Source of the DNA: an uncultured Kangiella sp.
GTDB taxonomy: Bacteria > Pseudomonadota > Gammaproteobacteria > Enterobacterales > DSM-103792
Assembly: GCA_946481205.1 (NCBI GenBank)
Contig: CAMLNB010000002.1
Span: forward strand, 1-61,438
Direction of reading: 5' to 3'
DNA length: 61,438 bases
Shown: piece after piece, positions 40,789 through 49,477 of the stretch
How the letters are laid out: each line of letters begins with the position of its first letter
How positions within the stretch are numbered: position 1 is the first letter of the stretch
The notes under the pieces: generated by a model
Told to the model about the DNA's origin: nothing
Database searches by the model: none
Seen by the model: the letters and a program-made list of their open reading frames with translations, nothing else
Position numbers and translations under genes: made by a program

Positions 40789-41925
40789 TTATCCCTTCAA
40801 TTTGACCGCGGGATGCGCGGTCAGCAAATGGTCATACAAAGCCTGGTAGCGCGCCATCATGCCACTCAGGCTGAACTCTTCGACCGCGCGGGTACGTGCG
40901 GCGGCACCATGACGGCCAAGCAGGCCGCGGTCATCGACGTAGCGACGCATCGCCGCTGTCAGGGCCTCCGGCTGTTCAGCCGGCACCAGAAAACCGGTTT
41001 CGCCATCGACGATCAGTTCGGCATTGCCGCCAACCTTGGTCGCCACCACCGGCAAGCCACTGGCCATCGCTTCGAGCACGGTATTGGAAATACCTTCGGC
41101 GCGCGAGCCGAGCAGATAAATATCGGCATGACGCAGTCGCTGCGGAATGTCACTGGCAGCACCGGGCAGGCTGACGCAGTCCTGCAAGCCGAAGGCGGCA
41201 ACAAATTGCTGGCAGGCATCAAACAGCGGACCGTCGCCGACCAGCTCCAGTTGCAGCTCATGCTCGGGCCGCATCGATTTCAGCTGGGCGAACGCACGCA
41301 GCACATTCAGCGGGTCTTTGACGTCCTGCAGCCGACCTACGCTGATGAAGCGCAGGCTACGGCCTGGTTGTCCGGTCGTTGCCGGGGTAAAGCGATCGCA
41401 ATCGACGCCGTTGCAGATAATCTGAATCTTGTCGCCGGCCAAACCGACTTTTTCCCGCAAGTAGTCGCCAAGATCGTGCGACAAGGCGACCACCGTTTGG
41501 GCCAACGGCAGAATCAAGCGGCGCAGGCGCTGGTAACGCTTGTTGTTGCCGTCGAGATCGTTGGTGTCGCGGCCATGCTCGCTGTGCAGCCGCGCCGGCA
41601 CCCCGGCCAAACGGGCCGGCACCAGCGCTTCGAGCGCCGAGAGATTGCGCGTGTGCACCAAGGCCGGTTGCAACTGGCGCAGCAGTTTGTACAGACGCCA
41701 CCAGACCAGCAGATCGAGGCCGGGTTGTTTCTTCAGTTCATGAATGCTGACATCGCGCCGCTGCAGCCGTTCGGCAAACACCGGATCGTGGTCGGTGACG
41801 CAGATGATGGCGTGGCGATAGCGATCGGTTGGCAGATGGTTGATCAGATTGACCACGCCATTCTCCAAGCCGCCGATCGCGAATCGGTACAGCACGTGAA
41901 CCAACAGCGGCCGGGTGTCAGTCAT
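40789..41925 (-). CDS. PEP-CTERM/EpsH1-associated sugar transferase (stp2 family)
   Basis: From ATG at 41925 the protein has 378 residues. LLVHVLYRFAIGGLENGVVN and ARLHSEHGRDTNDLDGNN are strong marks of TIGR03088 (stp2), a GT4-type transferase found with XrtA. The donor site region reads LLGSRAEGISNTVLEAMA, with GLPVVATKVGGN following. Its start overlaps the xrtA stop (ATGA), so translation is coupled to the exosortase gene. It would add a sugar to the lipid-linked repeat. Confidence 0.9.
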   Translation of the reverse strand: MTDTRPLLVHVLYRFAIGGLENGVVNLINHLPTDRYRHAIICVTDHDPVFAERLQRRDVSIHELKKQPGLDLLVWWRLYKLLRQLQPALVHTRNLSALEALVPARLAGVPARLHSEHGRDTNDLDGNNKRYQRLRRLILPLAQTVVALSHDLGDYLREKVGLAGDKIQIICNGVDCDRFTPATTGQPGRSLRFISVGRLQDVKDPLNVLRAFAQLKSMRPEHELQLELVGDGPLFDACQQFVAAFGLQDCVSLPGAASDIPQRLRHADIYLLGSRAEGISNTVLEAMASGLPVVATKVGGNAELIVDGETGFLVPAEQPEALTAAMRRYVDDRGLLGRHGAAARTRAVEEFSLSGMMARYQALYDHLLTAHPAVKLKG

Positions 41926-43409
41926 GGCGTGGCACTCCGGGCTTGTTGCAATTGCTGCTGCAGCAGTGGCAGCAGGCTGGCGAGTTGTTGATCGACGGCG
42001 CTGTCGCTCAGGGTCGCTGGTCGCAGCACCAACACCAGCAGTGCCGGTGCCGCTTGCTGGCTTAAGCGTGCTTGCAATTGATGCCATTTGGCTTGCCAGG
42101 CTGGGCCGTAGTGACCGTCGGCAAAGACATACAGGCCGTGTTGCAACACGGTGTCGCCAGCAGGATTGTTGAAGCGCAGACCGGCGGCCTGAACCCCCAA
42201 TACGGTGCGCACATCGCTTTCCAGTCGACGCCAGCGTTCGTTGTCGTAGAGCCGGTGATAGCTGTTGACCAGCTCACTGCCGCGCTTGTCCTGCGGAAAG
42301 TATCCGGCAACGATCTGGATCTCTCCGTGCTGCAACAGCAGCAATTGCCGGGCGCCGATCAGTTCGGTGCCGAGCGGATCGGCCGGCAGTGTTTGCCAGT
42401 CGCCCGACACGGTCAATTCCGGCAATTGCGCGGCGGCGGCAATGCTGTCCTGGCGCGCAATGATGCCGGGGCCGGCAATCAGAACAAGGCCGATCACGGT
42501 CAATGCCGTGCGCGGTTTCGCGTGGCCGGTGGCGCTCGGCGCGTTGGTCACGCCAGCAATCGGACCGCCATCGCTGAAGGTGCGACCGAGCAGAAACAGC
42601 AGGAACATCACAATGCCGAAGAATATCCAGCCGTAGATCAGGTGATCCACGCCGACCGCGTACTCGTTGTCGGTCAGATGGGCGGTCAGGATGATGCCAA
42701 AGGCGCGCAGGCCATTGGCAACAATCGGGACGATAATGCTGAGCGTGATGAAGAAAGCGCGGCGATAGTAGGAGCGATAAGTCAGGTAGGCATACAAAGT
42801 GCCGAGTGCCAGGGAGGCGATCAGGTAGTTGATGCCGCTGCAGGCTTCTTCGACCAGGAAATTACCGTTCGGCAGGGCAATAAAGTGGCCGTCGCGAAAT
42901 ACCGGAATATCAAACAGCCGCAGCAGAGCGACCGCCATATCGGCGGTGATGTCTTGCAGCTTCGGCACCAGGAAATCGCCGAACGGCACCGCAAACCAAA
43001 GATAGAGCAGGGGGAACAGCAGGCGGCGGCAAACGGCAGTGCCGAGCACGGTCCATATCAATGCCTGCACGCTGAGTACCAGTGCGAAATGGCCCAGCAC
43101 CGCGATGCCGGCCAGTTCCCCAGCGATGAGCAGCAACGCTGCCAACGCCAGCAATATGATGCCCCAGCCACTAGGTTGCGGCAGCAGCGTCGCCAATTCC
43201 TTTTTGCGTTCATACATCAGCCAGACACTGATGATCGGAATCAGCACGCAGTGGTTGAAGGTTTTTGAGCGCCACCAGACATTGACCAGATCACTGCTGA
43301 CCGGCCACTGCGCCAGAATCAGCAGCGCAGACAAACCACCAAGCAGCAGCAAGGCGCGCTGCCAATGGCTGTCTGTCTGCTGTGGTATCGCCGTGATATC
43401 GGACATCAT
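41922..43409 (-). CDS. xrtA: Exosortase A with fused EpsI domain
   Basis: A 495-residue inner-membrane protein from ATG at 43409. About eight helices form the exosortase core with the catalytic set: Cys190 in VEEACSGINYL, Arg235 in ANGLRAFGIILTAH and His256 in GVDHLIYGW. These would cut PEP-CTERM proteins at the membrane and probably transfer them to another acceptor. After about residue 300 a periplasmic domain (SVVVDQQ-like region absent, but GYFPQDKRGSELVNSYHRLYD and LQHGLYVFADGHYGP visible) corresponds to EpsI/DUF3485, fused as in many XrtA proteins. GTG at 43415 is an alternative start that overlaps the FemAB stop. No PEP-CTERM substrate gene is nearby. Confidence 0.95.
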   Translation of the reverse strand: MMSDITAIPQQTDSHWQRALLLLGGLSALLILAQWPVSSDLVNVWWRSKTFNHCVLIPIISVWLMYERKKELATLLPQPSGWGIILLALAALLLIAGELAGIAVLGHFALVLSVQALIWTVLGTAVCRRLLFPLLYLWFAVPFGDFLVPKLQDITADMAVALLRLFDIPVFRDGHFIALPNGNFLVEEACSGINYLIASLALGTLYAYLTYRSYYRRAFFITLSIIVPIVANGLRAFGIILTAHLTDNEYAVGVDHLIYGWIFFGIVMFLLFLLGRTFSDGGPIAGVTNAPSATGHAKPRTALTVIGLVLIAGPGIIARQDSIAAAAQLPELTVSGDWQTLPADPLGTELIGARQLLLLQHGEIQIVAGYFPQDKRGSELVNSYHRLYDNERWRRLESDVRTVLGVQAAGLRFNNPAGDTVLQHGLYVFADGHYGPAWQAKWHQLQARLSQQAAPALLVLVLRPATLSDSAVDQQLASLLPLLQQQLQQARSATP

Positions 43410-43411
43410 GC

Positions 43412-44455
43412 TCACCCGAGATAACGTGACAGCATCGGGCCCAGCAACCGTGCCACCGGTAATGGCAGGCGCTTCCAGGTTTCGATGAACAGTTTGTATT
43501 TGGGATTCAGTGGATTGACGTCCGGCACCGATTGCGCCTTGACCAGGAAATACTCATAGGCCAAAGGCTGTGGTTCAAAACCCCAGTTCTTTTTGAAGTG
43601 ATAGGCGCCGGTGTCGATCTTGCTGCGACCGTAATCGAACAGACGGGCGCCGCGACCGCCGGCATGTTTCATCAGCGCCCAGTACAGCATGTCGTTGCCG
43701 GCCAGCTGACGTGCCGCTGCACCGCCGCCGCCGTAGTAGGGCAACACCTCGTCGCGGAAATAGAAACTCATGACGCTGGCAATCGCCGCACCGTCCTTGC
43801 GGATGGTCAGGATCTCGCAATCATCACCGAAGACATCGCGCAGCACGCGGAAATATCGCCGCGGAAACACCGGCGTACCCAGATTGCAGACGCTGGTGTC
43901 ATAGCAATCGAGAAAATCACGCAAGCCGTCATCGATGCTGTGGTCAAGGCCATTGCCGATGGCTTTGCGAATCATCGCCCGCTGCTTGCGCGGAATGGCG
44001 TTCAGATCGGTTTCGGCATCGCCGCTGATCGCTTTGCGAAAAGTGACGTGCAGGTTCTTGCGTGGCCAGTCGGCATGGACCGGTTGCCGGTTGCGCACTT
44101 CCAGTGCGTCCACTTGCAATTGCTGAGCGAGCGCTTGAGCCGCCTGGTCGAGCGCTTGTTGCGCTTCGTCATCGTCACTCAGGATGCCGCCATAAACACA
44201 GAACGGCAGCGCCACCAGGTTATGACCGAACAGCAGGCTGCGCACCTGGGCGAGCGGATACACGCCGACGATGCGCTCGCCGCGTTTGGCGGTCAAAAAA
44301 TGGCTGCGATGGCCGAGGCCCTCTTCCATGACCCGGCGCCAGCCGGCCAAATGAAAAAAGCTGCCCTGCGGGTGGGCGCGGACATAGCGATCCCAGCTGT
44401 CCTGATCGCCGGTTTGAAAGCTGTCAATACGTACTGGGGTCACACGCGCATCCAT
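43412..44455 (-). CDS. FemAB-related PEP-CTERM system-associated protein
   Basis: A 347-residue GNAT-fold protein of the XrtA-linked FemAB family (TIGR03019). Typical segments are AHPQGSFFHLAGWRRVMEE, ALPFCVYGGILSDDDEAQ, SFYFRDEVLPYYGGGGAAAR and the C-terminal FDYGRSKIDTGAYHFKKNWGF. FemAB relatives move an amino acid from aminoacyl-tRNA to an amine, so this enzyme may add an amino acid to a lipid-linked saccharide or to a protein anchor. ATG at 44455 and GTG at 44470 are both possible; neither has a good ribosome-binding site. It is coupled to xrtA through a near overlap. Confidence 0.9.
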   Translation of the reverse strand: MDARVTPVRIDSFQTGDQDSWDRYVRAHPQGSFFHLAGWRRVMEEGLGHRSHFLTAKRGERIVGVYPLAQVRSLLFGHNLVALPFCVYGGILSDDDEAQQALDQAAQALAQQLQVDALEVRNRQPVHADWPRKNLHVTFRKAISGDAETDLNAIPRKQRAMIRKAIGNGLDHSIDDGLRDFLDCYDTSVCNLGTPVFPRRYFRVLRDVFGDDCEILTIRKDGAAIASVMSFYFRDEVLPYYGGGGAAARQLAGNDMLYWALMKHAGGRGARLFDYGRSKIDTGAYHFKKNWGFEPQPLAYEYFLVKAQSVPDVNPLNPKYKLFIETWKRLPLPVARLLGPMLSRYLG

Positions 44456-44507
44456 GGCGTTGGTTTTCACTGGGTCCGTGGTTCACTGGGGTTGTGATTC
44501 AAAAAGA

Positions 44508-45398
44508 TCAATGCAAATCAATAATCGGTGCCGGTTGCGACAAAAAGATGTCATCCATGCGGCCCCAACGGAAATCGGTCAGCAAGCGTTGCAAGCGCGT
44601 CTGCATCCGATTCAAGTTCAAATAGTGGCGTACCCGTGTTCGCAGATCGAGCCGGTCGGGCCGCGGCTGCGCCGGGTCGATCTCCCACGGGTGAAAATAA
44701 AACACCGCCGGCATCTGGTCGCGCTCATTGACGCGAGTGATCAGCCGGCGCGACAAGGCATACGGGAACAATCGGAAATAGCCACCACCACCGGCTGGCA
44801 CATTGCGCTGGCCAAATTGCGCGGTAGTCACCGGAATCTCCAACAGCTCGGCGGCGCGTGCCGGCCGGAACGGCTGCCGCGGTGCGTCCGGAATGCCGTA
44901 CAGATCGTGCCGAACCGGATAAATGCTGGAACTGTAGCGATAGCCTGCGGCTTGCAATTCATCGAGTGCCCACAGATTGGCGCGGGTGATCGAATAACTG
45001 GCCGCCCGGTAACCGGTTACCGCGACGCCGCCAAGCTGCTCCAGCATGGTTTTGGTCTTGCGGACATCGGCAGCAAATTGCGCTGGACTTTGCTTGTGCG
45101 CGCGAGTGTGTTCGTAGCCGTGACTGGCCAGCTCGTGGCCTTCGGCGACAATACGCTGAATCAGCGCCGGGCAGCGTTCGGCAACCCAGCCCAGCGTGAA
45201 GAACGTGGCTTTGACGCCGGCATCACTGAACAGTTGCAACACCTGTTCGGTGTTTCGCTCCACCCGCAGTGGCGTCCGTTCCCAATCGCTTCGCTCGACA
45301 TAGGGTTCCATCGCCGAGACCTGGAAATAGTCTTCGACATCAACTGTCATGGCGTTGCGCAAGCTGGGCGCGAGAGTAGGGATTGCAGCAGGCATCAT
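44508..45398 (-). CDS. XrtA-associated polysaccharide deacetylase (DUF3473)
   Basis: A 296-residue protein of the family TIGR03006. It has the metal and base motifs MTVDVEDYFQVSAMEPYVE near the N-terminus and ELASHGYEHTRAHKQSP, then GYRAASYSITRANLWALDEL, and the C-terminal FYFHPWEIDPAQPRP typical of DUF3473. It should deacetylate an amino sugar of the exopolysaccharide. The first ATG is a double ATG at 45398, directly after the stop of the beta-barrel gene. The 52 bases before femAB hold no clear signal. It is the third deacetylase of the window and the one clearly specific to XrtA systems. Confidence 0.92.
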   Translation of the reverse strand: MMPAAIPTLAPSLRNAMTVDVEDYFQVSAMEPYVERSDWERTPLRVERNTEQVLQLFSDAGVKATFFTLGWVAERCPALIQRIVAEGHELASHGYEHTRAHKQSPAQFAADVRKTKTMLEQLGGVAVTGYRAASYSITRANLWALDELQAAGYRYSSSIYPVRHDLYGIPDAPRQPFRPARAAELLEIPVTTAQFGQRNVPAGGGGYFRLFPYALSRRLITRVNERDQMPAVFYFHPWEIDPAQPRPDRLDLRTRVRHYLNLNRMQTRLQRLLTDFRWGRMDDIFLSQPAPIIDLH

Positions 45399-46952
45399 TC
45401 AGAACCGCATATTCAATTCGGCGATGACTCGCCCTTCTTCGTAACTGCGAAAGCCCCGGGCGCTGTCTTGGTCCACCTGTTGCACGGTCAGCGAAGCGTA
45501 ACTGCGTGATGACAAGTCGAAGCGCAGCCCCAGGCTGGCGAGCCGGAAATCTTCTTCGCCGCCATCGCTGATGAACTCGCCCTGCTGTTCGCGATACTGC
45601 GCCAGCAGACTGACGCCGCCGGCTACCGGCCAGCTGAGGTTCAGCGCCGCGCCAATGCTGTCGTTGTCCAATTCCTGGCGGAGCAAATAGCGGCGTTGTT
45701 CGCGGTTGACACTCAGATTGATGTTGCCGCGCCGGCCTTTCCAGGTCACCGTCCAGACACCGCGGTGGCGCTCGAACTCATCGTTGGCCAAAACATAATT
45801 CGGCACCCGGATGAGAATGGGCAGCAGGGTCACCGGATCGACAACAATGTTGCCATCTGGATCCAGTATGGGCAGCAGCAGTTCGCCATCAAGCACGATT
45901 TGTTGTTCGTTGGTCACTTCCTCGTTGTAGCTGAGCGTGCTGCTCAACCGGCGGCCACGAAACCGAACATTGGCCCGCCACGACGGACCGGAGACCACGC
46001 CGATATCGGTATCGCGGTAACCGAGGCTGATATTGGTGCGCCGACTCGGCTGCCAGTTCAGATCGGTATCGCTGTAGCGGTCGCCGGTCATGGCCGACAT
46101 GTTGAAGCGGCGATTCGGTGTCCAGCGGAAACCGCCGGCGGAGTAGTTGCCGTTGCGCTCGGTATCAAAACCGCCCAGGGTGTTTTCGGTACGACCGGCA
46201 CGGCCGATGAGTGACCATGTGCCAGACACCTGATAGCTGACATCCAGCTGCGATGAGCGGTAATCCGGGTCAATCAAATCGCTGGCTTGTCGATCCAGAT
46301 AACGGCGTGAACCCGACAGCGACCAATGCAGTTGGCTGACCATCGCCGAGTTGTCGAGCCGAACCCGGTAGTTCTCGCTGACGGTGTCGTTGAGATCTTC
46401 GGTCAGTGCATCGCTGTCGCGATCAAACTCACTGACGCCGCGTTCGGCGCGCGCTTCAAAACTGATACCGGCGCGGCTACGATAACGAATATACGGCGCG
46501 ACGCTGTAGCTGTAGTAGTCGGCTTGATCGCCGGACAGCGCGATATTGTCGTAAGAGCCGCGAGTGCCACTGGAGACCAGCCGCTGACCGGCGTTGCCGC
46601 CGAGATCGATAAAGAAAAAATTGGGCACCAGCGTCGAGGTGCTTTGCAATTGCAGCTGTGGGTTGCTTTGAAAATGATCGCCATCGGCTACCGCTGCATC
46701 GCGGTAGTACAGATTCTGGCTGGAGGCAGTCATGTTCAGCTTGAGCCAATCATTGCTGCCGCGCAGATTGAAGCCGGGTGTCAGTTCGGTGACCCAGTCC
46801 GATTGCGGATCGTCCTCGCTGAGGCCGATGTTGTCGGAATAGATTTCCCGCAAAGACACGGACGGCGTGAAATCCCAGCCGTTCCCGCTTACCGTTGGGG
46901 CAAGCAGAAACAACAACAAGCTGGTCAGAGTGCCGCCAGAGACGCCTCGCAT
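45399..46952 (-). CDS. PEP-CTERM system-associated outer-membrane beta-barrel protein
   Basis: From ATG at 46952 the protein has 517 residues. A signal peptide (MRGVSGGTLTSLLLFLLAPT) ends near VSGNG. The mature part is a chain of amphipathic strands from FTPSVSLREIYSDNIGLSE to a last strand ending LNMRF, the aromatic end of outer-membrane barrels. The layout matches TIGR03016, a family known only from XrtA loci; it probably takes part in export or anchoring of the polymer. In many loci the next gene encodes an ExeA-like ATPase (TIGR03015); here the deacetylase follows directly. The kinase gene's stop lies four bases upstream of the start. Confidence 0.88.
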   Translation of the reverse strand: MRGVSGGTLTSLLLFLLAPTVSGNGWDFTPSVSLREIYSDNIGLSEDDPQSDWVTELTPGFNLRGSNDWLKLNMTASSQNLYYRDAAVADGDHFQSNPQLQLQSTSTLVPNFFFIDLGGNAGQRLVSSGTRGSYDNIALSGDQADYYSYSVAPYIRYRSRAGISFEARAERGVSEFDRDSDALTEDLNDTVSENYRVRLDNSAMVSQLHWSLSGSRRYLDRQASDLIDPDYRSSQLDVSYQVSGTWSLIGRAGRTENTLGGFDTERNGNYSAGGFRWTPNRRFNMSAMTGDRYSDTDLNWQPSRRTNISLGYRDTDIGVVSGPSWRANVRFRGRRLSSTLSYNEEVTNEQQIVLDGELLLPILDPDGNIVVDPVTLLPILIRVPNYVLANDEFERHRGVWTVTWKGRRGNINLSVNREQRRYLLRQELDNDSIGAALNLSWPVAGGVSLLAQYREQQGEFISDGGEEDFRLASLGLRFDLSSRSYASLTVQQVDQDSARGFRSYEEGRVIAELNMRF

Positions 46953-46956
46953 CGGC

Positions 46957-47847
46957 TCAGTATCCGTAGCCGTAGCCATAGCCGTAATAGCCGGGGTCCA
47001 TTTCGTGCCGGGTTTTGTTCAGCACGAAACCAACCGCGGTTTCTGGCAAGGCGCCCAAGCGCTCCAAGGATTCGCGCACATCGGAACGGGTGGTACGTTC
47101 GGCTTCGACAACGATGACGATTTGGCCCATCAAATGGGCGAGTACGCAGGACTCGGTGGTGGGCAGCAGCGGCGGCGAATCGAAAATGACGATGCGATCG
47201 CTGTAACGGCTGGACAGTTCATTGGTCAGCTGCTGCATCGCTGTCGAGGCGAGCAGCTCGGTCGATAAATGGTGTGGCGTGCCGGCCGGCAGAATGGTCA
47301 GCGTCGGCAGCTCGGTCTTGATCAGCAAATCGCCGACATCCAGGGTCGGATCAATCAGGTGATCGACTAAACCTTTTTCGGCGCTGAAACCGAGCAGATT
47401 GCCCAGCGATGGCCGGACCACATCGGCATCGACCAGCAACACAGTTTTGTCGCGTTCGGCGGCAATGCTGAGTGCCAGATTCGCCGCGGTAAATGTCTTG
47501 CCTTCGCCCGGATGCGAGCTGGTCACCATGATCAGGTTGGCGTGCTTCAGCACGCTGGTGCCTTTGCCGGCCGCGTTCATCAACAGCGGCCGTTTGATAT
47601 GGCGATATTCTTCCTTGATTTTGCTGCGGGTCGAGTCCGGCACAACCATGCCGGCCTGACGCAACCGCTCTTCATCCAGCTTCAGCAGCGGCCGCGCATC
47701 CTCGTGCGTGCGCAACAAGCTGGCGACCGGGCGCATCGGCCGTTCGCTGAAATCGCTGGCTTCGCTGTCTGGGCTGGCTTCGCTGCGACTGTCCGGTTTC
47801 TTTTCCTGCTGGGCCAGCCGGGCCGCGGCGCGTTCAATCAAATCCAT
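46957..47847 (-). CDS. Exopolysaccharide/PEP-CTERM locus tyrosine autokinase
   Basis: A 296-residue cytosolic BY-kinase of the XrtA family (TIGR03018). Walker A is SSHPGEGKTFTAANLAL near residue 111, Walker A-prime VLLVDADVVRPSLG, and Walker B IVIFDSPPLLP. The C-terminus is an unusually regular Tyr-Gly tail, YYGYGYGYGYGY, the likely autophosphorylation cluster. It would pair with the chain-length protein encoded just upstream to control polymer length and export by cycles of phosphorylation. GAGGAC precedes the ATG. No matching low-molecular-weight tyrosine phosphatase is in the window. Confidence 0.93.
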   Translation of the reverse strand: MDLIERAAARLAQQEKKPDSRSEASPDSEASDFSERPMRPVASLLRTHEDARPLLKLDEERLRQAGMVVPDSTRSKIKEEYRHIKRPLLMNAAGKGTSVLKHANLIMVTSSHPGEGKTFTAANLALSIAAERDKTVLLVDADVVRPSLGNLLGFSAEKGLVDHLIDPTLDVGDLLIKTELPTLTILPAGTPHHLSTELLASTAMQQLTNELSSRYSDRIVIFDSPPLLPTTESCVLAHLMGQIVIVVEAERTTRSDVRESLERLGALPETAVGFVLNKTRHEMDPGYYGYGYGYGY

Positions 47848-47862
47848 TTGCTTGTCCTCACA

Positions 47863-49413
47863 TCAGGAGCCGAGTAGCGCGCGGCCGGCGGTTTGCATGT
47901 ACAGCAAACTGCCGTAAACCGGTAACAACGCCAGTGCCAGCCCGAGGAATACCCAGTTCTTCATTTTCCGGATGCTTTCCGCACGCGGACTCAACACCAT
48001 CGACACGGTGCCAAGTACCGGCACTTGCAAGGCCTGCATCAGCAGCTTGGGATTATCGAAAGTGCTCAGAATTTGCGAGATCAGCAGCGCGACGGCAAAA
48101 CCGGCGCCGAGTGCGCCGGCCAACACACCGGACAGCAGCAGCGGTCGATTCGGGCCGGCCGGTTCTGGCGGTACGCGCGGCGGGTCGATCACCTGGAATT
48201 TGACGTCGCTGGTGTTCTGATCGCGATCCTGAGAGATGCGCGCTTGCTCGCGTTTGGCGATCAGCTTGTCGTAGTTTTCCTTGGTGATGCTGTAATCACG
48301 ATCGAGCTGGGCCAGTTCGGCTTCGACTTGCGGCAGCACATAGACTTTTTTGTCCAGCTCGTCGGCGCGGGAGCGATAGTCGCCGACCTTGGTCCGCAGC
48401 GAGGCGCTGCGCGCTTCCGCTTCACTGAGAGAAATTTTCAGCTGCTGATACACTGGGTTGGTATCGAGCGAACCACCGCTCATGAACCCACCGCCGGCTT
48501 TCAGCGCTTCTTTTTTCTGCGTTTCCAGTTCGGTGATGCGATTACGGGTGTTGATCACATCCGGGTGCTTGTCGGTGAACCGGGTCAGCAGTTCGTCCAA
48601 TTGCTGTTGCAACCGGTTGATGCGGCCATCGAGCTCCGGAATATTGGCACTGACCTTGGGTTCCGAGACCATGCCGAAGGTCGGATCTTCACCCTGCAGC
48701 TGCCGGCGCAGTTCCGCCGCCAGATTCTCGGCCTGACGCAGCTCCAGTTCCGCTTCTTCAACGGCCGCGCGCGCTTCTTGCAGGCGTTGGTAATAGTCTT
48801 TGCCTTGTTCCGGCATCAGGCCGAGGTTCTTGCGCTTGAATTCTTTCAGCCGGTTTTCCGAATCGGACAGGCGTTGGGCGTATTCCTCGATCTGCCGATC
48901 CAGAAAGCGCTGGGCACTATCGGTATCTTGGCGGGAATCGCCGAGCGCTTGCTCGATGAACAGGTTCAGCAGCGACTGCACAACCCGTTTGGCCATGGTC
49001 GGGTCATCAGCCTGGTAGCTAATCGAGTACAGATCGTTATTGCCGGCACGGCGGAACTGGATATTTTTCTCCAGCTCTTTGATCAGGTCTTCAAACTCGG
49101 TATCGGTGGTGGCTTTCAGATCCATGTCCGAGCTGCGGATGACTTTTTCCAGGTTCGGCCGGGCCAGAATGGTTTGTTGCAGCTGGCGCACGCGCTCCGG
49201 TGCCGCGATCGGCACCGTCATGTCGTTCAGCAGCGGCTGCAGCATGGAGTAAGTATCGACCTGCACCCGCGTCGTCGCCTGATACTGATCCGGCATGTGC
49301 ATGACGAAGGCCCAGCCGGCGATGCAGACTGACCAGGTTACCAGCAAGGCATACCAGCGCTGGCGCCAGATCCCGCGCAGATAACTCAGAAGTTGTTCAA
49401 TAACGTCCTGCAT
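47863..49413 (-). CDS. XrtA-associated chain-length determinant (Wzz-like) protein
   Basis: A 516-residue polysaccharide co-polymerase. The N-terminal helix (WYALLVTWSVCIAGWAFVM) and the C-terminal helix region (PLLLSGVLAGALGAGFAVALL) bracket a long periplasmic part. This is helical, with a coiled-coil from about residue 170 to 390 (RLSDSENRLKEFKRKNLGLM, ELELRQAENLAAELRRQLQ). Pro-rich VIDPPRVPPEPAGP before the second helix is the standard Wzz motif. It belongs to the family TIGR03007. It would set chain length together with the tyrosine kinase encoded next. It sits 64 bases after the export lipoprotein gene. Confidence 0.92.
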   Translation of the reverse strand: MQDVIEQLLSYLRGIWRQRWYALLVTWSVCIAGWAFVMHMPDQYQATTRVQVDTYSMLQPLLNDMTVPIAAPERVRQLQQTILARPNLEKVIRSSDMDLKATTDTEFEDLIKELEKNIQFRRAGNNDLYSISYQADDPTMAKRVVQSLLNLFIEQALGDSRQDTDSAQRFLDRQIEEYAQRLSDSENRLKEFKRKNLGLMPEQGKDYYQRLQEARAAVEEAELELRQAENLAAELRRQLQGEDPTFGMVSEPKVSANIPELDGRINRLQQQLDELLTRFTDKHPDVINTRNRITELETQKKEALKAGGGFMSGGSLDTNPVYQQLKISLSEAEARSASLRTKVGDYRSRADELDKKVYVLPQVEAELAQLDRDYSITKENYDKLIAKREQARISQDRDQNTSDVKFQVIDPPRVPPEPAGPNRPLLLSGVLAGALGAGFAVALLISQILSTFDNPKLLMQALQVPVLGTVSMVLSPRAESIRKMKNWVFLGLALALLPVYGSLLYMQTAGRALLGS

Positions 49414-49477
49414 AGGTGCGTTCCGTGCGTATCAGGGCCACAAACCTCACGCATCCCTGCGTGTGCGTGGCGAAAAC

